Notes under the pieces: generated by a model
Told to the model about the DNA's origin: nothing
Database searches by the model: none
What the model saw: only the letters and a program-made list of their open reading frames with translations
Source of the DNA: a virus
Strand: one strand, 5' to 3'
IMG/VR virus record: IMGVR_UViG_3300042542_001685
Span: 1-34,656 of that record
DNA length: 34,656 bases
Position numbers and translations under genes: made by a program
Shown here: one piece after another, positions 1 through 5,965 of the stretch
Position numbering within the stretch: position 1 is the first letter of the stretch
Layout: each line of letters starts with the position of its first letter

Positions 1-13
1 GTCGCGCGTTACC
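1..13. repeat. 13-bp terminal direct repeat, left copy
   Basis: GTCGCGCGTTACC here is identical to the last 13 bases of the window (34644-34656). Joining the two copies closes the molecule and keeps an open frame intact across the join. It may be an assembly overlap on a circular or circularly permuted genome. A cohesive-end sequence is also possible, because it lies upstream of terS, roughly where lambda-like phages place cos. Sequence alone cannot decide between them. Confidence 0.75.
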
Positions 14-78
14 CGCGTTCGATTTGCGCTGAAAGGACCCGTTTGCTCAATGATATCAATAGCTTGCGGGTTGCGCAT
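1..78 (-). CDS. Small ORF crossing the circle junction (5' part of 36 aa)
   Basis: On the minus strand an ATG at 78-76 overlaps the stop of the methyltransferase gene (TGATG), which suggests translational coupling. The frame stays open for 26 codons to base 1. With the 13-bp terminal repeats merged it continues at 34643 and ends at a TAG at 34611-34613, giving 36 residues that begin MRNPQAIDIIEQTG and end FLATELK. The stop lies 15 nt before the ParB-like gene. No family is recognised, and no membrane segment or cysteine is seen. Its main value is as evidence that the ends join in this register. It could be non-coding. Confidence 0.45.
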   Translation of the reverse strand, partial: MRNPQAIDIIEQTGPFSANRTRVTRD

Positions 79-635
79 CACCGTCTGGCTCCGGTGAAGC
101 GATAGGCGTGCCCTGTGCTTGCCTCTTCGATCATCTCGAAGCGTTGCACGAGGAGCGCGCGCCAGAAGGCGTCGGGCTCGACCGTAAGGTGCAGCGCTTC
201 GCCGATGAGTTCGCCGCAGCTATCGCGTCCGGTCGCGATCTGAAAGAACGCGGTGCGTTCGGTCGCGCGTGCGATGCAATCGATCACCGCCTCGACGTGC
301 GTCGGCGGAATATGTTCCATCACGTCGGCGCAGAAGGTGTGTGTCGCCGATAGATCGCGCGGCAGATCCCATAGGCAAGCGTTGATGAACGGAAGGTGGT
401 TGGTCTCGACCGCCGTGGTCACGAAGTCCACCAGCGTGACGACGAGCCCGCGTTCGTGGAAGTAGTCTCCCGCCCGTCCGGTGCCGCATCCCATATCGAT
501 CAGGCTATCGCCCGCTTCGCACTTCATCGTGCGATATGCGATCGGTGCTGCCTCGTATCCCGGCGACCATCCGCGATACGCCGGGAACGACCACATCCGT
601 TCGTATTTGTTCCGCTCTTTGTCTTCGATGCTCAT
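78..635 (-). CDS. Class I SAM-dependent methyltransferase
   Basis: This is a 185-residue protein with a compact Rossmann-type methyltransferase core. Motif I is LIDMGCGTGRAG (about residues 45-56). A motif II-like acidic strand end follows (VTLVDF), and then a motif IV-like FCADVMEHIPP. The length suits a minimal catalytic domain without a target-recognition domain, so the substrate cannot be read from sequence; a small molecule, protein or base are all possible. The ATG overlaps the stop of the upstream Z-like tail gene by four bases (ATGA), and its own stop overlaps the small junction ORF, so it is part of a tightly coupled leftward operon. On the circle it lies just ahead of the ParB-like and Mom-like genes, which makes a part in DNA modification an attractive but unproven idea. 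Confidence 0.8.
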   Translation of the reverse strand: MSIEDKERNKYERMWSFPAYRGWSPGYEAAPIAYRTMKCEAGDSLIDMGCGTGRAGDYFHERGLVVTLVDFVTTAVETNHLPFINACLWDLPRDLSATHTFCADVMEHIPPTHVEAVIDCIARATERTAFFQIATGRDSCGELIGEALHLTVEPDAFWRALLVQRFEMIEEASTGHAYRFTGARR

Positions 636-1216
636 CGAGCCGTCCTCATGGCTTGCTGAAGTGCTTTGCGATAGTTCGCATTGAAGTGGTCGTTCACGAT
701 CCGACGCGCGTCTTCGTAGAACGGGAAGCGCTTCGGAATGTTTGCGTCAGGCGTCAGCAGGTAGAGCATTTTGATCGGCTGTTTGCCGCGCCGTTGAAAG
801 ATGCCCTTGTCGGTCTTGAACGTGTCTTTGCGCGTCAGAACGTTGCGCGGTCGATCCGACTTACGGATCGCGCCGCCCGCCGTGCGCGCGGTGTTCTGCA
901 CGCCGGGAACTGCGATGCTGTTCCCGCGCGGGAGTTTCGTTCCGCCGATCGCTTGCCGTTGCAGATAGTCTCGGCCGAGCCGATCGAAGACGCGCGCTTC
1001 GAGTTTCGTCTTCGTCGATTTCTCGACCCGCAGCACCGCCGAGATGAAGCGCGGGTTCTTGACCTCGAAGGCGTCGGGATAGGTGTGCCGCACGATTTGT
1101 TGACGCACCTTAAACGCCGTGTCGTTGATCGCCTTCGATTGCGCGAACGGGATCTGACGTTCAATCTTCTTCACGTTCGCCATCACCTGCGCGATGTTCG
1201 TCGCTATCTGATACAT
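632..1216 (-). CDS. Putative minor tail protein Z-like (tail completion)
   Basis: This is a 194-residue basic protein. Its opening pattern, NVKKIERQIPFAQSKAINDTAFKVRQQI, followed by a segment with LEARVFDRLGRDYL and PVPGV-like text, resembles prophage minor tail protein Z-like proteins, which act at the head-proximal end of lambda-type tails. The match is by recollection of family style, so it is moderate. Supporting context is that the main tail operon has no Z-like gene between the FII-like and U-like genes, where lambda places it. Here the gene sits instead behind the primase-helicase, upstream of the packaging genes on the circle. The start follows GAGGGCGG by a short spacer and is 7 nt after a 32-residue membrane ORF. 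A different structural role is possible. Confidence 0.55.
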   Translation of the reverse strand: MYQIATNIAQVMANVKKIERQIPFAQSKAINDTAFKVRQQIVRHTYPDAFEVKNPRFISAVLRVEKSTKTKLEARVFDRLGRDYLQRQAIGGTKLPRGNSIAVPGVQNTARTAGGAIRKSDRPRNVLTRKDTFKTDKGIFQRRGKQPIKMLYLLTPDANIPKRFPFYEDARRIVNDHFNANYRKALQQAMRTAR

Positions 1217-1223
1217 GCCGCCC

Positions 1224-1322
1224 TCACAAATTGCGTCCGACCGCGATGCCCGCCGTGAACCAGAATAGCCATGTCACGAGCAGCACCCTACGCCAGAACC
1301 GTCGATCCTCTCTCTTCATCAT
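1224..1322 (-). CDS. 32-aa single-pass membrane protein
   Basis: A short minus-strand frame begins MMKREDRRFWRR and then has one hydrophobic stretch (VLLVTWLFWFTAGIAVG) before ending GRNL. The basic N-terminus followed by a hydrophobic helix predicts an inner-membrane protein with its N-terminus inside. GAAGGA lies 6-7 nt upstream of the first ATG, a good ribosome-binding site. The stop is 7 nt from the Z-like gene start. Function is unknown. Candidates are a small superinfection or host-membrane effector, or an extra lysis protein, with nothing in the sequence to choose between them. Confidence 0.6.
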   Translation of the reverse strand: MMKREDRRFWRRVLLVTWLFWFTAGIAVGRNL

Positions 1323-1342
1323 AGCATCCTTCCATCCGTAAC

Positions 1343-1517
1343 GTTCCGCGCCGCATCGGGTTGGGAACTAGGGAACACACCTATAGGTGTGTGTTCCGTT
1401 CCGTTCCCTAATCCCGCCTTTTTGCCCCGTGGTAACAGTTCCCGTTTTTTCCGTTCTGTTCCCTTGTTCCCATTTTGCGGTAACGGGAATTACCGGGAAT
1501 TTTTCCGTTTAGTTCCC
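1343..1517. repeat. Cluster of GTTCCC/GGGAAC repeats (possible origin or operator array)
   Basis: This mostly non-coding region after the primase-helicase gene carries GTTCCC at 1403, 1438, 1458, 1466 and 1512, and GGGAAC on the same strand at 1363 and 1371. GTTCCG occurs at 1343, 1393 and 1398, and GGGAAT at 1485 and 1495. The two CGGGAATT copies (1484 and 1494) are exactly 10 bp apart, one helical turn. AT-rich runs lie between the repeats. Such spacing is typical of protein-binding arrays such as iterons, but the role is inferred. Confidence 0.5.
1375..1392. promoter_or_regulatory. 18-bp perfect palindrome
   Basis: ACACACCTATAGGTGTGT is a perfect palindrome. Past a 2-nt offset the match resumes with GGAA upstream and TTCC downstream, so the imperfect symmetry spans about 1372-1397. 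There is no U-run on either strand, so an intrinsic terminator is unlikely. A dimeric protein site or an origin element fits better. It sits inside the GTTCCC repeat cluster. Confidence 0.5.
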
Positions 1518-3527
1518 GCCCATCTTGCGCATCATCATAGCGCTCGCATCGGCTTCGTTCGTGACGATCCATCCATTCTCGATCGGCTCGATGATGTGAG
1601 CCAGTAGCAGATCCGCGATCGGCTTTCCGGTTGCGCTCGGCTTGATGTAAACGCGCGCCGACGCCGGAGTGATGTCGAGATGGTTGATGAGATAATCCAC
1701 CATCGCCGATCGCGTGACGTAAGGAAGACCGTTCCGTTCCTCCGCACCGGATGACCACCAAGCGTTTTCGAACGCCTTGCGATGCCCATCGATCTTGCTG
1801 TCTTTCTTCGCGGTGACGGGAGGGGCTGCTTCGACCGGAACGGCACTCGAGACAGGCGCACCATCCTCGTCGAGCCATCCTTCGATATCGACCTTCTCAA
1901 GCCGCGCAAAGAGCGGATCGGCCAGTTCCGCGTCCTTCGACTTGCGCTGCACGAGCTGGATCGGCTCATCGCCTTTCGCCGGGACGACGCTGATTTCGAT
2001 ATCGAGCGCGCCGCGCCATGCCGAAGACCCGCGTGCGCGGTGCTGCGCTTCCTCCGATACTCCGGTGTGATGCACGAGCACGACCGAGCATCCGAATTCG
2101 CGCATGATGGCGTTGCACGCATCAAGCATCGTCTTCGCGTCCTGCGCGCTGTTCTCGTCGCCATTGAGGAAACGGTGCAGCGTATCGACCACGACCATAT
2201 GCGGTCGACGCGGCAACGACCGGATGTTCTCGACGACGCGCGAATATCCTTCGGCGGTATTGAGATCGCATCCGTCCTTCGAGATCCACATATCGAACGA
2301 CGCGGCTTTGTTGTGCTGCTTCCATGCCGCGACGCGCGAGCGAAGACCGTGGTGCCCTTCGCCCGCGAGGTAGACGACCGTTCCCGGCCGCACCTTCTGC
2401 CCGCGCCAATCTGATCGACCGGATGCGATATGAAGACACCAGTCGAGCACGACGAAGGTCTTACCGCCGCCGCTAGGACCGTGAACCATGATAAGAGCGT
2501 CGGACTGGATCCAGCGTTTGACGAGCCATGAGATCGGCGCGGGTTGCGCACAGAAATCGTCGGCCGGGATCAACCAATCGTCGATCGGCGGGTCGAGAAG
2601 CGCCGCGAGATCGTTTCCGGCCGCGACGTAATCATTCGCATCGCCGGGGATAGGAGGCATGACCATGCGCGCTCCGTGCTTCGCCGAGGCCTGTTCGGCA
2701 TAACGCTGCCCGACGCCGGATGCGTCGTTGTCTGCCACGATCACGATATCCTGCGTCGCTCCGTAACGCTGCCGGATCTCGCCCGTGACAGGCACGAGGT
2801 TCGACGCGGAATAAGCGACGATGACGGGTCGCTTCGTGACTTCATGGATGGTTGCCGCGGTCGCGAAGCCTTCGGCGATGTAGATCGGTCCCGGCTCGTC
2901 TGCGGCTCCGATCGTCCAGAAACAGCCGCCCGTTTGGGCGCCGGGATGATAAAGCTTCCCGCCTTCCGGATCGATGTATTGCAGCGAGGACAAGCCTCCA
3001 TCAGGCCGATAGAGCGGGACCACGAGACGACCGTCTCCGGTGACGCGAGCGCCATGCGGTTGAATGCCTTTGCGCCGCAGATACGGATGATCTGCGTGCG
3101 CACCGACGCAATCGGTCCAGATCGTCTCGACGGTGTTCGCCGCGACCTCGCGTTGCATCGCAAGCGCCGCATCGCGTGCGGCCTTCGCTTCGGTCATCCG
3201 GCGGATGTGCGCCATCTCTTCGGCCGGAGTGAGTTTCCGTCCGATATCCGCGCGCCATGCACTTTCGATCCCGGCACGCCAGCAGCCGAAGCGTCCCGCA
3301 GGAACGCCATCGGCATAAGCGATATACCATCCGGCCTTGTCACCGGATCCGCCGGAGCCTTTCGCGCCCGACCGGAAGCGATGCACGCGACCGTCAAGAA
3401 GGATGTTCGCCGGAGGCGCGAGGCCGGAAGCCGCGATCGCATCCGCAAGCTGCTGCTCCGGCGTCAGGTTTGATCCTTCGCTCGGAGGCGACCAGTTACC
3501 GCCGAGGATGTTGGTGAGATCAGCCAT
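1509..3527 (-). CDS. Primase-helicase (Toprim domain + RecA-like ATPase)
   Basis: This is a 672-residue replication protein. The N-terminal half has a Toprim fold: YIAEGFATA at about 215-223 and IVIVADNDASG at about 261-271 supply the acidic metal-binding residues. The C-terminal half is a RepA/DnaB-type RecA-like ATPase, with Walker A GPSGGGKT at 350-357, Walker B MVVVDTL at 444-450 and a sensor-like LVHHTG near 484-489. No CHC2 zinc finger is seen at the N-terminus, so the protein resembles the zinc-less Toprim-helicase fusions of phages and plasmids. It would unwind the phage fork and perhaps make primers. Its start overlaps the end of the Cro-like gene by 8 nt, so the two are probably cotranscribed from the promoter at 3741-3768. 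Confidence 0.92.
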   Translation of the reverse strand: MADLTNILGGNWSPPSEGSNLTPEQQLADAIAASGLAPPANILLDGRVHRFRSGAKGSGGSGDKAGWYIAYADGVPAGRFGCWRAGIESAWRADIGRKLTPAEEMAHIRRMTEAKAARDAALAMQREVAANTVETIWTDCVGAHADHPYLRRKGIQPHGARVTGDGRLVVPLYRPDGGLSSLQYIDPEGGKLYHPGAQTGGCFWTIGAADEPGPIYIAEGFATAATIHEVTKRPVIVAYSASNLVPVTGEIRQRYGATQDIVIVADNDASGVGQRYAEQASAKHGARMVMPPIPGDANDYVAAGNDLAALLDPPIDDWLIPADDFCAQPAPISWLVKRWIQSDALIMVHGPSGGGKTFVVLDWCLHIASGRSDWRGQKVRPGTVVYLAGEGHHGLRSRVAAWKQHNKAASFDMWISKDGCDLNTAEGYSRVVENIRSLPRRPHMVVVDTLHRFLNGDENSAQDAKTMLDACNAIMREFGCSVVLVHHTGVSEEAQHRARGSSAWRGALDIEISVVPAKGDEPIQLVQRKSKDAELADPLFARLEKVDIEGWLDEDGAPVSSAVPVEAAPPVTAKKDSKIDGHRKAFENAWWSSGAEERNGLPYVTRSAMVDYLINHLDITPASARVYIKPSATGKPIADLLLAHIIEPIENGWIVTNEADASAMMMRKMGGN

Positions 3528-3702
3528 TCATTCCGCTCCGTCCTTCGATGTATTTCGCGAGCCGCAGCACCGTCTCAAACCGCGGCTGCGTGCCGCCCTT
3601 CAAGAACCGATAGACCACGTTCGGATGCAGCCCCGTCGACCGCGCCACCGCTCGCACGTTCGAGTCTCGTAGAGCCGCCCGTATCTTGTCCAGATCGATC
3701 AT
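3520..3702 (-). CDS. Cro/CI-like small helix-turn-helix regulator
   Basis: This is a 60-residue DNA-binding protein made almost entirely of a helix-turn-helix. VRAVARSTGLHPNVVYRFLKG is the HTH core, followed by the RFETVLRLAKYI helix typical of Cro/CI-type folds. The ATG at 3702 is chosen because AGAGGTGAG lies directly before it, though the spacing is tight. A GTG at 3714 would add four residues but has no clear ribosome-binding site. It is the first gene of the leftward unit and borders the divergent promoter region, so it most likely controls the switch between the two early transcripts. There is no dimerisation or cleavage domain, so it is not a full lambda-type repressor. Confidence 0.8.
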   Translation of the reverse strand: MIDLDKIRAALRDSNVRAVARSTGLHPNVVYRFLKGGTQPRFETVLRLAKYIEGRSGMNG

Positions 3703-3736
3703 CTCACCTCTCACGAAAAAAATGTCCCGTTCGGGG

Positions 3737-3765
3737 TTGCATTATCGGGAGACGGTCTTTATTGT
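3737..3765 (+). promoter_or_regulatory. Rightward early promoter candidate
   Basis: TTGCAT (3737-3742), a 17-bp spacer and TATTGT (3760-3765) make a moderate sigma70-like promoter facing the early operon. It overlaps the stronger leftward promoter almost completely. A weak match of this kind usually needs regulation. Confidence 0.45.
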
Positions 3766-3768
3766 CAA
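3741..3768 (-). promoter_or_regulatory. Leftward sigma70-like promoter
   Basis: Read on the minus strand there is a perfect -35, TTGACA (3768-3763), a 16-bp spacer and a -10 of GATAAT (3746-3741, five of six consensus bases). It would drive the Cro-like regulator and the primase-helicase. Its -35 overlaps the -10 of the opposing rightward promoter, so the two should compete. Confidence 0.7.
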
Positions 3769-3805
3769 CCTATCGCCGGAACGGATAGGCCGACGCGGCG
3801 ATAGG
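3769..3805 (+). promoter_or_regulatory. 10-bp inverted repeat overlapping the first early ribosome-binding site
   Basis: CCTATCGCCG (3769-3778) and CGGCGATAGG (3796-3805) are perfect inverted copies separated by 17 nt. The right arm contains the AGG of the AGGAGA ribosome-binding site for the gene at 3817. It may be a protein operator or an RNA hairpin that masks translation of the leader gene. The arms also carry GATAGG-like text that recurs in the loop (GGATAGGC). Confidence 0.55.
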
Positions 3806-3816
3806 AGAGAACGAAG

Positions 3817-4038
3817 ATGACCACGCATAACGAAACCCTCCGCGCCATTACCACCCTGCTGCGCGCATCCGAGACCACGCAGGACCGGAGCTTCCGGGAC
3901 GCCTGCGCCCTCGTCGACTCGATTAATGACGATGCCGTGTTCGCCTCGGTCGTGGACCGTTGGCCGCATCTCATGAACTATGACGGCCGCGGGAACTGGG
4001 TCGGCTCCTGCGGGAACGAGAACGGCTGGACCGCATAA
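3817..4038 (+). CDS. Small hypothetical protein, first early gene
   Basis: This 73-residue protein is not recognised. The N-terminal half looks helical (ETLRAITTLLRASE...FRDACALVDSI). The C-terminal half is rich in Trp, Gly, Asn and Asp (NYDGRGNWVGSCGNENGWTA), suggesting a compact fold. AGGAGA sits 8 nt upstream of the ATG. As the first product of the rightward operon it would be made immediately on infection, a position often used for host take-over proteins. It is followed by a strong hairpin at 4060-4083 that may limit transcription into the genes beyond. Confidence 0.65.
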   Translation: MTTHNETLRAITTLLRASETTQDRSFRDACALVDSINDDAVFASVVDRWPHLMNYDGRGNWVGSCGNENGWTA

Positions 4039-4059
4039 CGCAGCGCTAACGACAACAAC

Positions 4060-4083
4060 GCCGCGTCTCTTCGGAGGCGCGGC
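4060..4083 (+). terminator. UUCG-loop hairpin, attenuator or weak terminator
   Basis: GCCGCGTCTC pairs with GAGGCGCGGC over 10 bp (one G-U) around a TTCG tetraloop, an exceptionally stable RNA hairpin. Only ATTTCC follows, so termination would be partial. It lies between the first and second early genes and may set their ratio or protect an RNA 3' end. Confidence 0.5.
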
Positions 4084-4102
4084 ATTTCCGCCGGAGCAAG
4101 AC

Positions 4103-4336
4103 ATGAACATCGATCGTCCCGCCCGCACCGTTGCCGATATCAACAAGATCCTTTGCTCGCACGGTCATGCTGAGCGCCTGATGAAAGGACAAGGCTATGT
4201 CTACTGGACAGACGGGACGACGCCGGAATGGGACAGTTCAATCATCTACGTCTATCGGCTCTCGGATATGACCATTCGGGAATATCTCGAAGATCATAAT
4301 GCGAGAGTTTGTAAGCATCTTAATCGCGACCGCTAA
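4103..4336 (+). CDS. Small hypothetical early protein
   Basis: This 77-residue protein starts at MNIDRPARTVADINKIL and is not recognised. The ATG at 4103 is preceded by GGAG with a 6-nt spacer. The frame is open further upstream, but that part covers the UUCG hairpin and has no ribosome-binding site. The middle is aromatic and reads like a small single-domain protein (GQGYVYWTDGTTPEWDSSIIYVYRLSDMT). It lies 24 nt before the Sak4-like gene and is probably cotranscribed with it. Confidence 0.6.
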   Translation: MNIDRPARTVADINKILCSHGHAERLMKGQGYVYWTDGTTPEWDSSIIYVYRLSDMTIREYLEDHNARVCKHLNRDR

Positions 4337-4360
4337 GGTCGAAACATAGGAGCGAAGATA

Positions 4361-5035
4361 ATGGCTATCTCACTTAAGACAACCGGAACGCTCGCAAGCG
4401 CTGGCGTTAAGCTTCTGGTCTACGGACAGGCCGGAGCCGGAAAGACAAGCCTGATCCGCACGCTGCCGGATCCGGTCGTTCTCTCCGCAGAAGGCGGATT
4501 GCTTTCGATCCAAGACGCGAACCTCCCGTATATCGAGATCGCCGATATGGCGACGCTGCGCGAAGCATACACTTGGCTCGGCTCGGACGAAGGCAAGCGC
4601 TTCAAGTCGGTAGCGCTCGACAGCATCTCGGAAATCGCCGAGGTCGTGTTGAACGCGGAGAAGAAGACCGCGAAGGATCCGCGTCAGGCTTACGGTGCAA
4701 TGCAGGAGCAGATGGCTGATATCATCCGCGCGTTTCGCGATCTTCCCGGTCGCCATGTCTACATGAGCGCGAAGCTTGAAAAGGCGCAGGACGAAACGGG
4801 ACGCATCCTCTATTCGCCGTCGATGCCGGGGAACAAGTCGGGACAGCAACTCCCGTATTTCTTCGACGAAGTGCTCGCGCTCCGCGTCGAGCGGGACGCC
4901 GAAGGCAACCCGCAGCGCGCGTTGATGTGCGACAGCGACGGTCTTTGGATCGCTAAGGATCGCTCGGGCAAGCTTGCTCAATGGGAAGCGCCCGACCTTG
5001 GCGAGATTATCTCGAAGATCGGAGGTCGGTCGTGA
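4361..5035 (+). CDS. Sak4-like RecA-fold ATPase (single-strand annealing/recombination)
   Basis: This 224-residue P-loop protein has Walker A GQAGAGKTS at about 22-30 and a Walker B-like strand KSVALDSISE at about 82-91, the layout of the phage AAA_24/Sak4 family. Known Sak4 proteins are RecA-core-only enzymes that promote single-strand annealing together with a phage ssDNA-binding protein. Here the DUF669 protein two genes downstream, a nuclease and a helicase complete the usual recombination set. The stop overlaps the GTG of the next gene. A TAGGAGCG ribosome-binding site lies upstream. A more general phage nucleotide-binding role is the alternative. Confidence 0.82.
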   Translation: MAISLKTTGTLASAGVKLLVYGQAGAGKTSLIRTLPDPVVLSAEGGLLSIQDANLPYIEIADMATLREAYTWLGSDEGKRFKSVALDSISEIAEVVLNAEKKTAKDPRQAYGAMQEQMADIIRAFRDLPGRHVYMSAKLEKAQDETGRILYSPSMPGNKSGQQLPYFFDEVLALRVERDAEGNPQRALMCDSDGLWIAKDRSGKLAQWEAPDLGEIISKIGGRS

Positions 5036-5418
5036 GGCTTGAACAACTCGCCGCAGGATGGCTCGCCGCCAAGGAAGCCGAGCGGGTCGCAACCGACAAC
5101 CGCCGCTCGATCGAGGACGATTTGATTGCTGCGCTCGGTGTCGATGAGAACCTCGACGGGACCGTCGTGCATCATCTGCCCGACGACTGGCTCATCAAAA
5201 TTACAGGTCGCATGACCCGCAAGGTCGATGGCGATCGTCTGCAAGAAATCGCCGCCGAAATGGGATTGTCGCATCACCTGACAAGCCTGTTTCGGTGGAA
5301 GCCCGAAGTGAACATGACGGCTTGGAAGGCAGCGGATGCTTACGTGGTGAAGCCGCTGTCTGCCGCGATAACGACCGCTCCCGGTCGTCCTTCCTTCACC
5401 GTAACCCGAAAGGACTAA
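5032..5418 (+). CDS. Hypothetical protein of the recombination cassette
   Basis: The start is placed at a GTG at 5032: GGAGG lies 6 nt upstream and the codon overlaps the stop of the Sak4-like gene (GTGA). The 128-residue product begins with a charged helical region (AAGWLAAKEAERVATDNRRSIEDDLIAALG), then a mixed region ending FTVTRKD. I do not recognise a named family with confidence. Phages often have a protein of this size between a Sak4-like ATPase and a DUF669 protein, so a helper role in recombination is likely but inferred. Confidence 0.7.
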   Translation: MRLEQLAAGWLAAKEAERVATDNRRSIEDDLIAALGVDENLDGTVVHHLPDDWLIKITGRMTRKVDGDRLQEIAAEMGLSHHLTSLFRWKPEVNMTAWKAADAYVVKPLSAAITTAPGRPSFTVTRKD

Positions 5419-5423
5419 GACAG

Positions 5424-5897
5424 ATGGCTTTCCTCACCGATCCCTTCGCGCTCGACGATCTCCCGGTCGCCGATCGCACTTATGACCTCCTGCCTCCCGG
5501 CTGGTACAACGCCACGATCGCCTCGGCCGAAGTCGCGAAGACGAAGGCGGGATCCGGCGAATATATCAAGCTTCGCTATGACATCACGGGACCGACCCAT
5601 CAGGGTCGCGCGGTGTTCGGCAACTTGAATATCCGCAATCCGAGCGCCGAAGCCGAGCGCATCGGTCGTCAGCAGCTTGGCGAATTGATGCGCGCGATCG
5701 GGCTCGCCCGCGTTACCGACACCGACCAGCTTGTCGGCGGTGCTTTGTCGATCAAAGTTGCCGTGCGGAAATCCGATCAGTATGGCGATCAGAACGACGT
5801 TCGCGGGTTTAAGGCGATCGGCGGTGCGTCGGCTCCCGTTCCGACCGCTGCACCCGCTCCGGCCGCGACGAAAGCCGCGCCGCCTTGGGCTAAGTGA
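5424..5897 (+). CDS. DUF669 ssDNA-binding-like protein
   Basis: This 157-residue protein has the DUF669 pattern: an aromatic YDLLPPGWYNATI strand, then KTKAGSGEYIKLRYDI, GRAVFGNLNIRNPSAEAERIGRQQL and an LMRAIGL helix. The family behaves as a phage single-strand DNA-binding protein in recombination cassettes. The C-terminus is a flexible Ala/Pro-rich tail ending PPWAK instead of the acidic tip of bacterial SSB. The ATG at 5424 is preceded by AAGGA. Its place next to the Sak4-like ATPase matches the usual Sak4 plus SSB pairing. Confidence 0.82.
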   Translation: MAFLTDPFALDDLPVADRTYDLLPPGWYNATIASAEVAKTKAGSGEYIKLRYDITGPTHQGRAVFGNLNIRNPSAEAERIGRQQLGELMRAIGLARVTDTDQLVGGALSIKVAVRKSDQYGDQNDVRGFKAIGGASAPVPTAAPAPAATKAAPPWAK

Positions 5898-5904
5898 TCT
5901 AACG

Positions 5905-5936
5905 AAAAAGGGGCGGCTCGTCAGTAGAGCCGCCCC
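5905..5936 (-). terminator. Intrinsic terminator acting on the antisense strand
   Basis: GGGGCGGCTC and GAGCCGCCCC (5910-5936) form a perfect 10-bp stem with a 7-nt loop. Read on the minus strand it is followed by five T (5909-5905), the textbook form. On the plus strand no U-run follows. Both neighbours are plus-strand genes, so it would stop antisense transcription or serve as an RNA-stabilising hairpin at the end of the DUF669 message. Confidence 0.65.
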
Positions 5937-5965
5937 AGTCGGACTTGGAGGAAGGAGCAGGACAG

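Noticed and set aside
1375-1397. Intrinsic terminator at the 18-bp palindrome
   Set aside because: There is no U-run on either side. A protein-binding site is a better reading.
1343-1517. CRISPR array
   Set aside because: The repeat units are only 6-8 bases, at irregular spacing and in both orientations. No cas gene is present.
3520-3714. Lysogeny repressor with integrase
   Set aside because: The HTH protein is 60-64 residues, with no C-terminal domain, and no integrase or excisionase was found in the window.
3742-4146. 134-codon minus-strand frame across the control region
   Set aside because: It runs through both promoters and the first early gene, has no family resemblance, and would block the divergent switch. 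The plus-strand genes have better starts.
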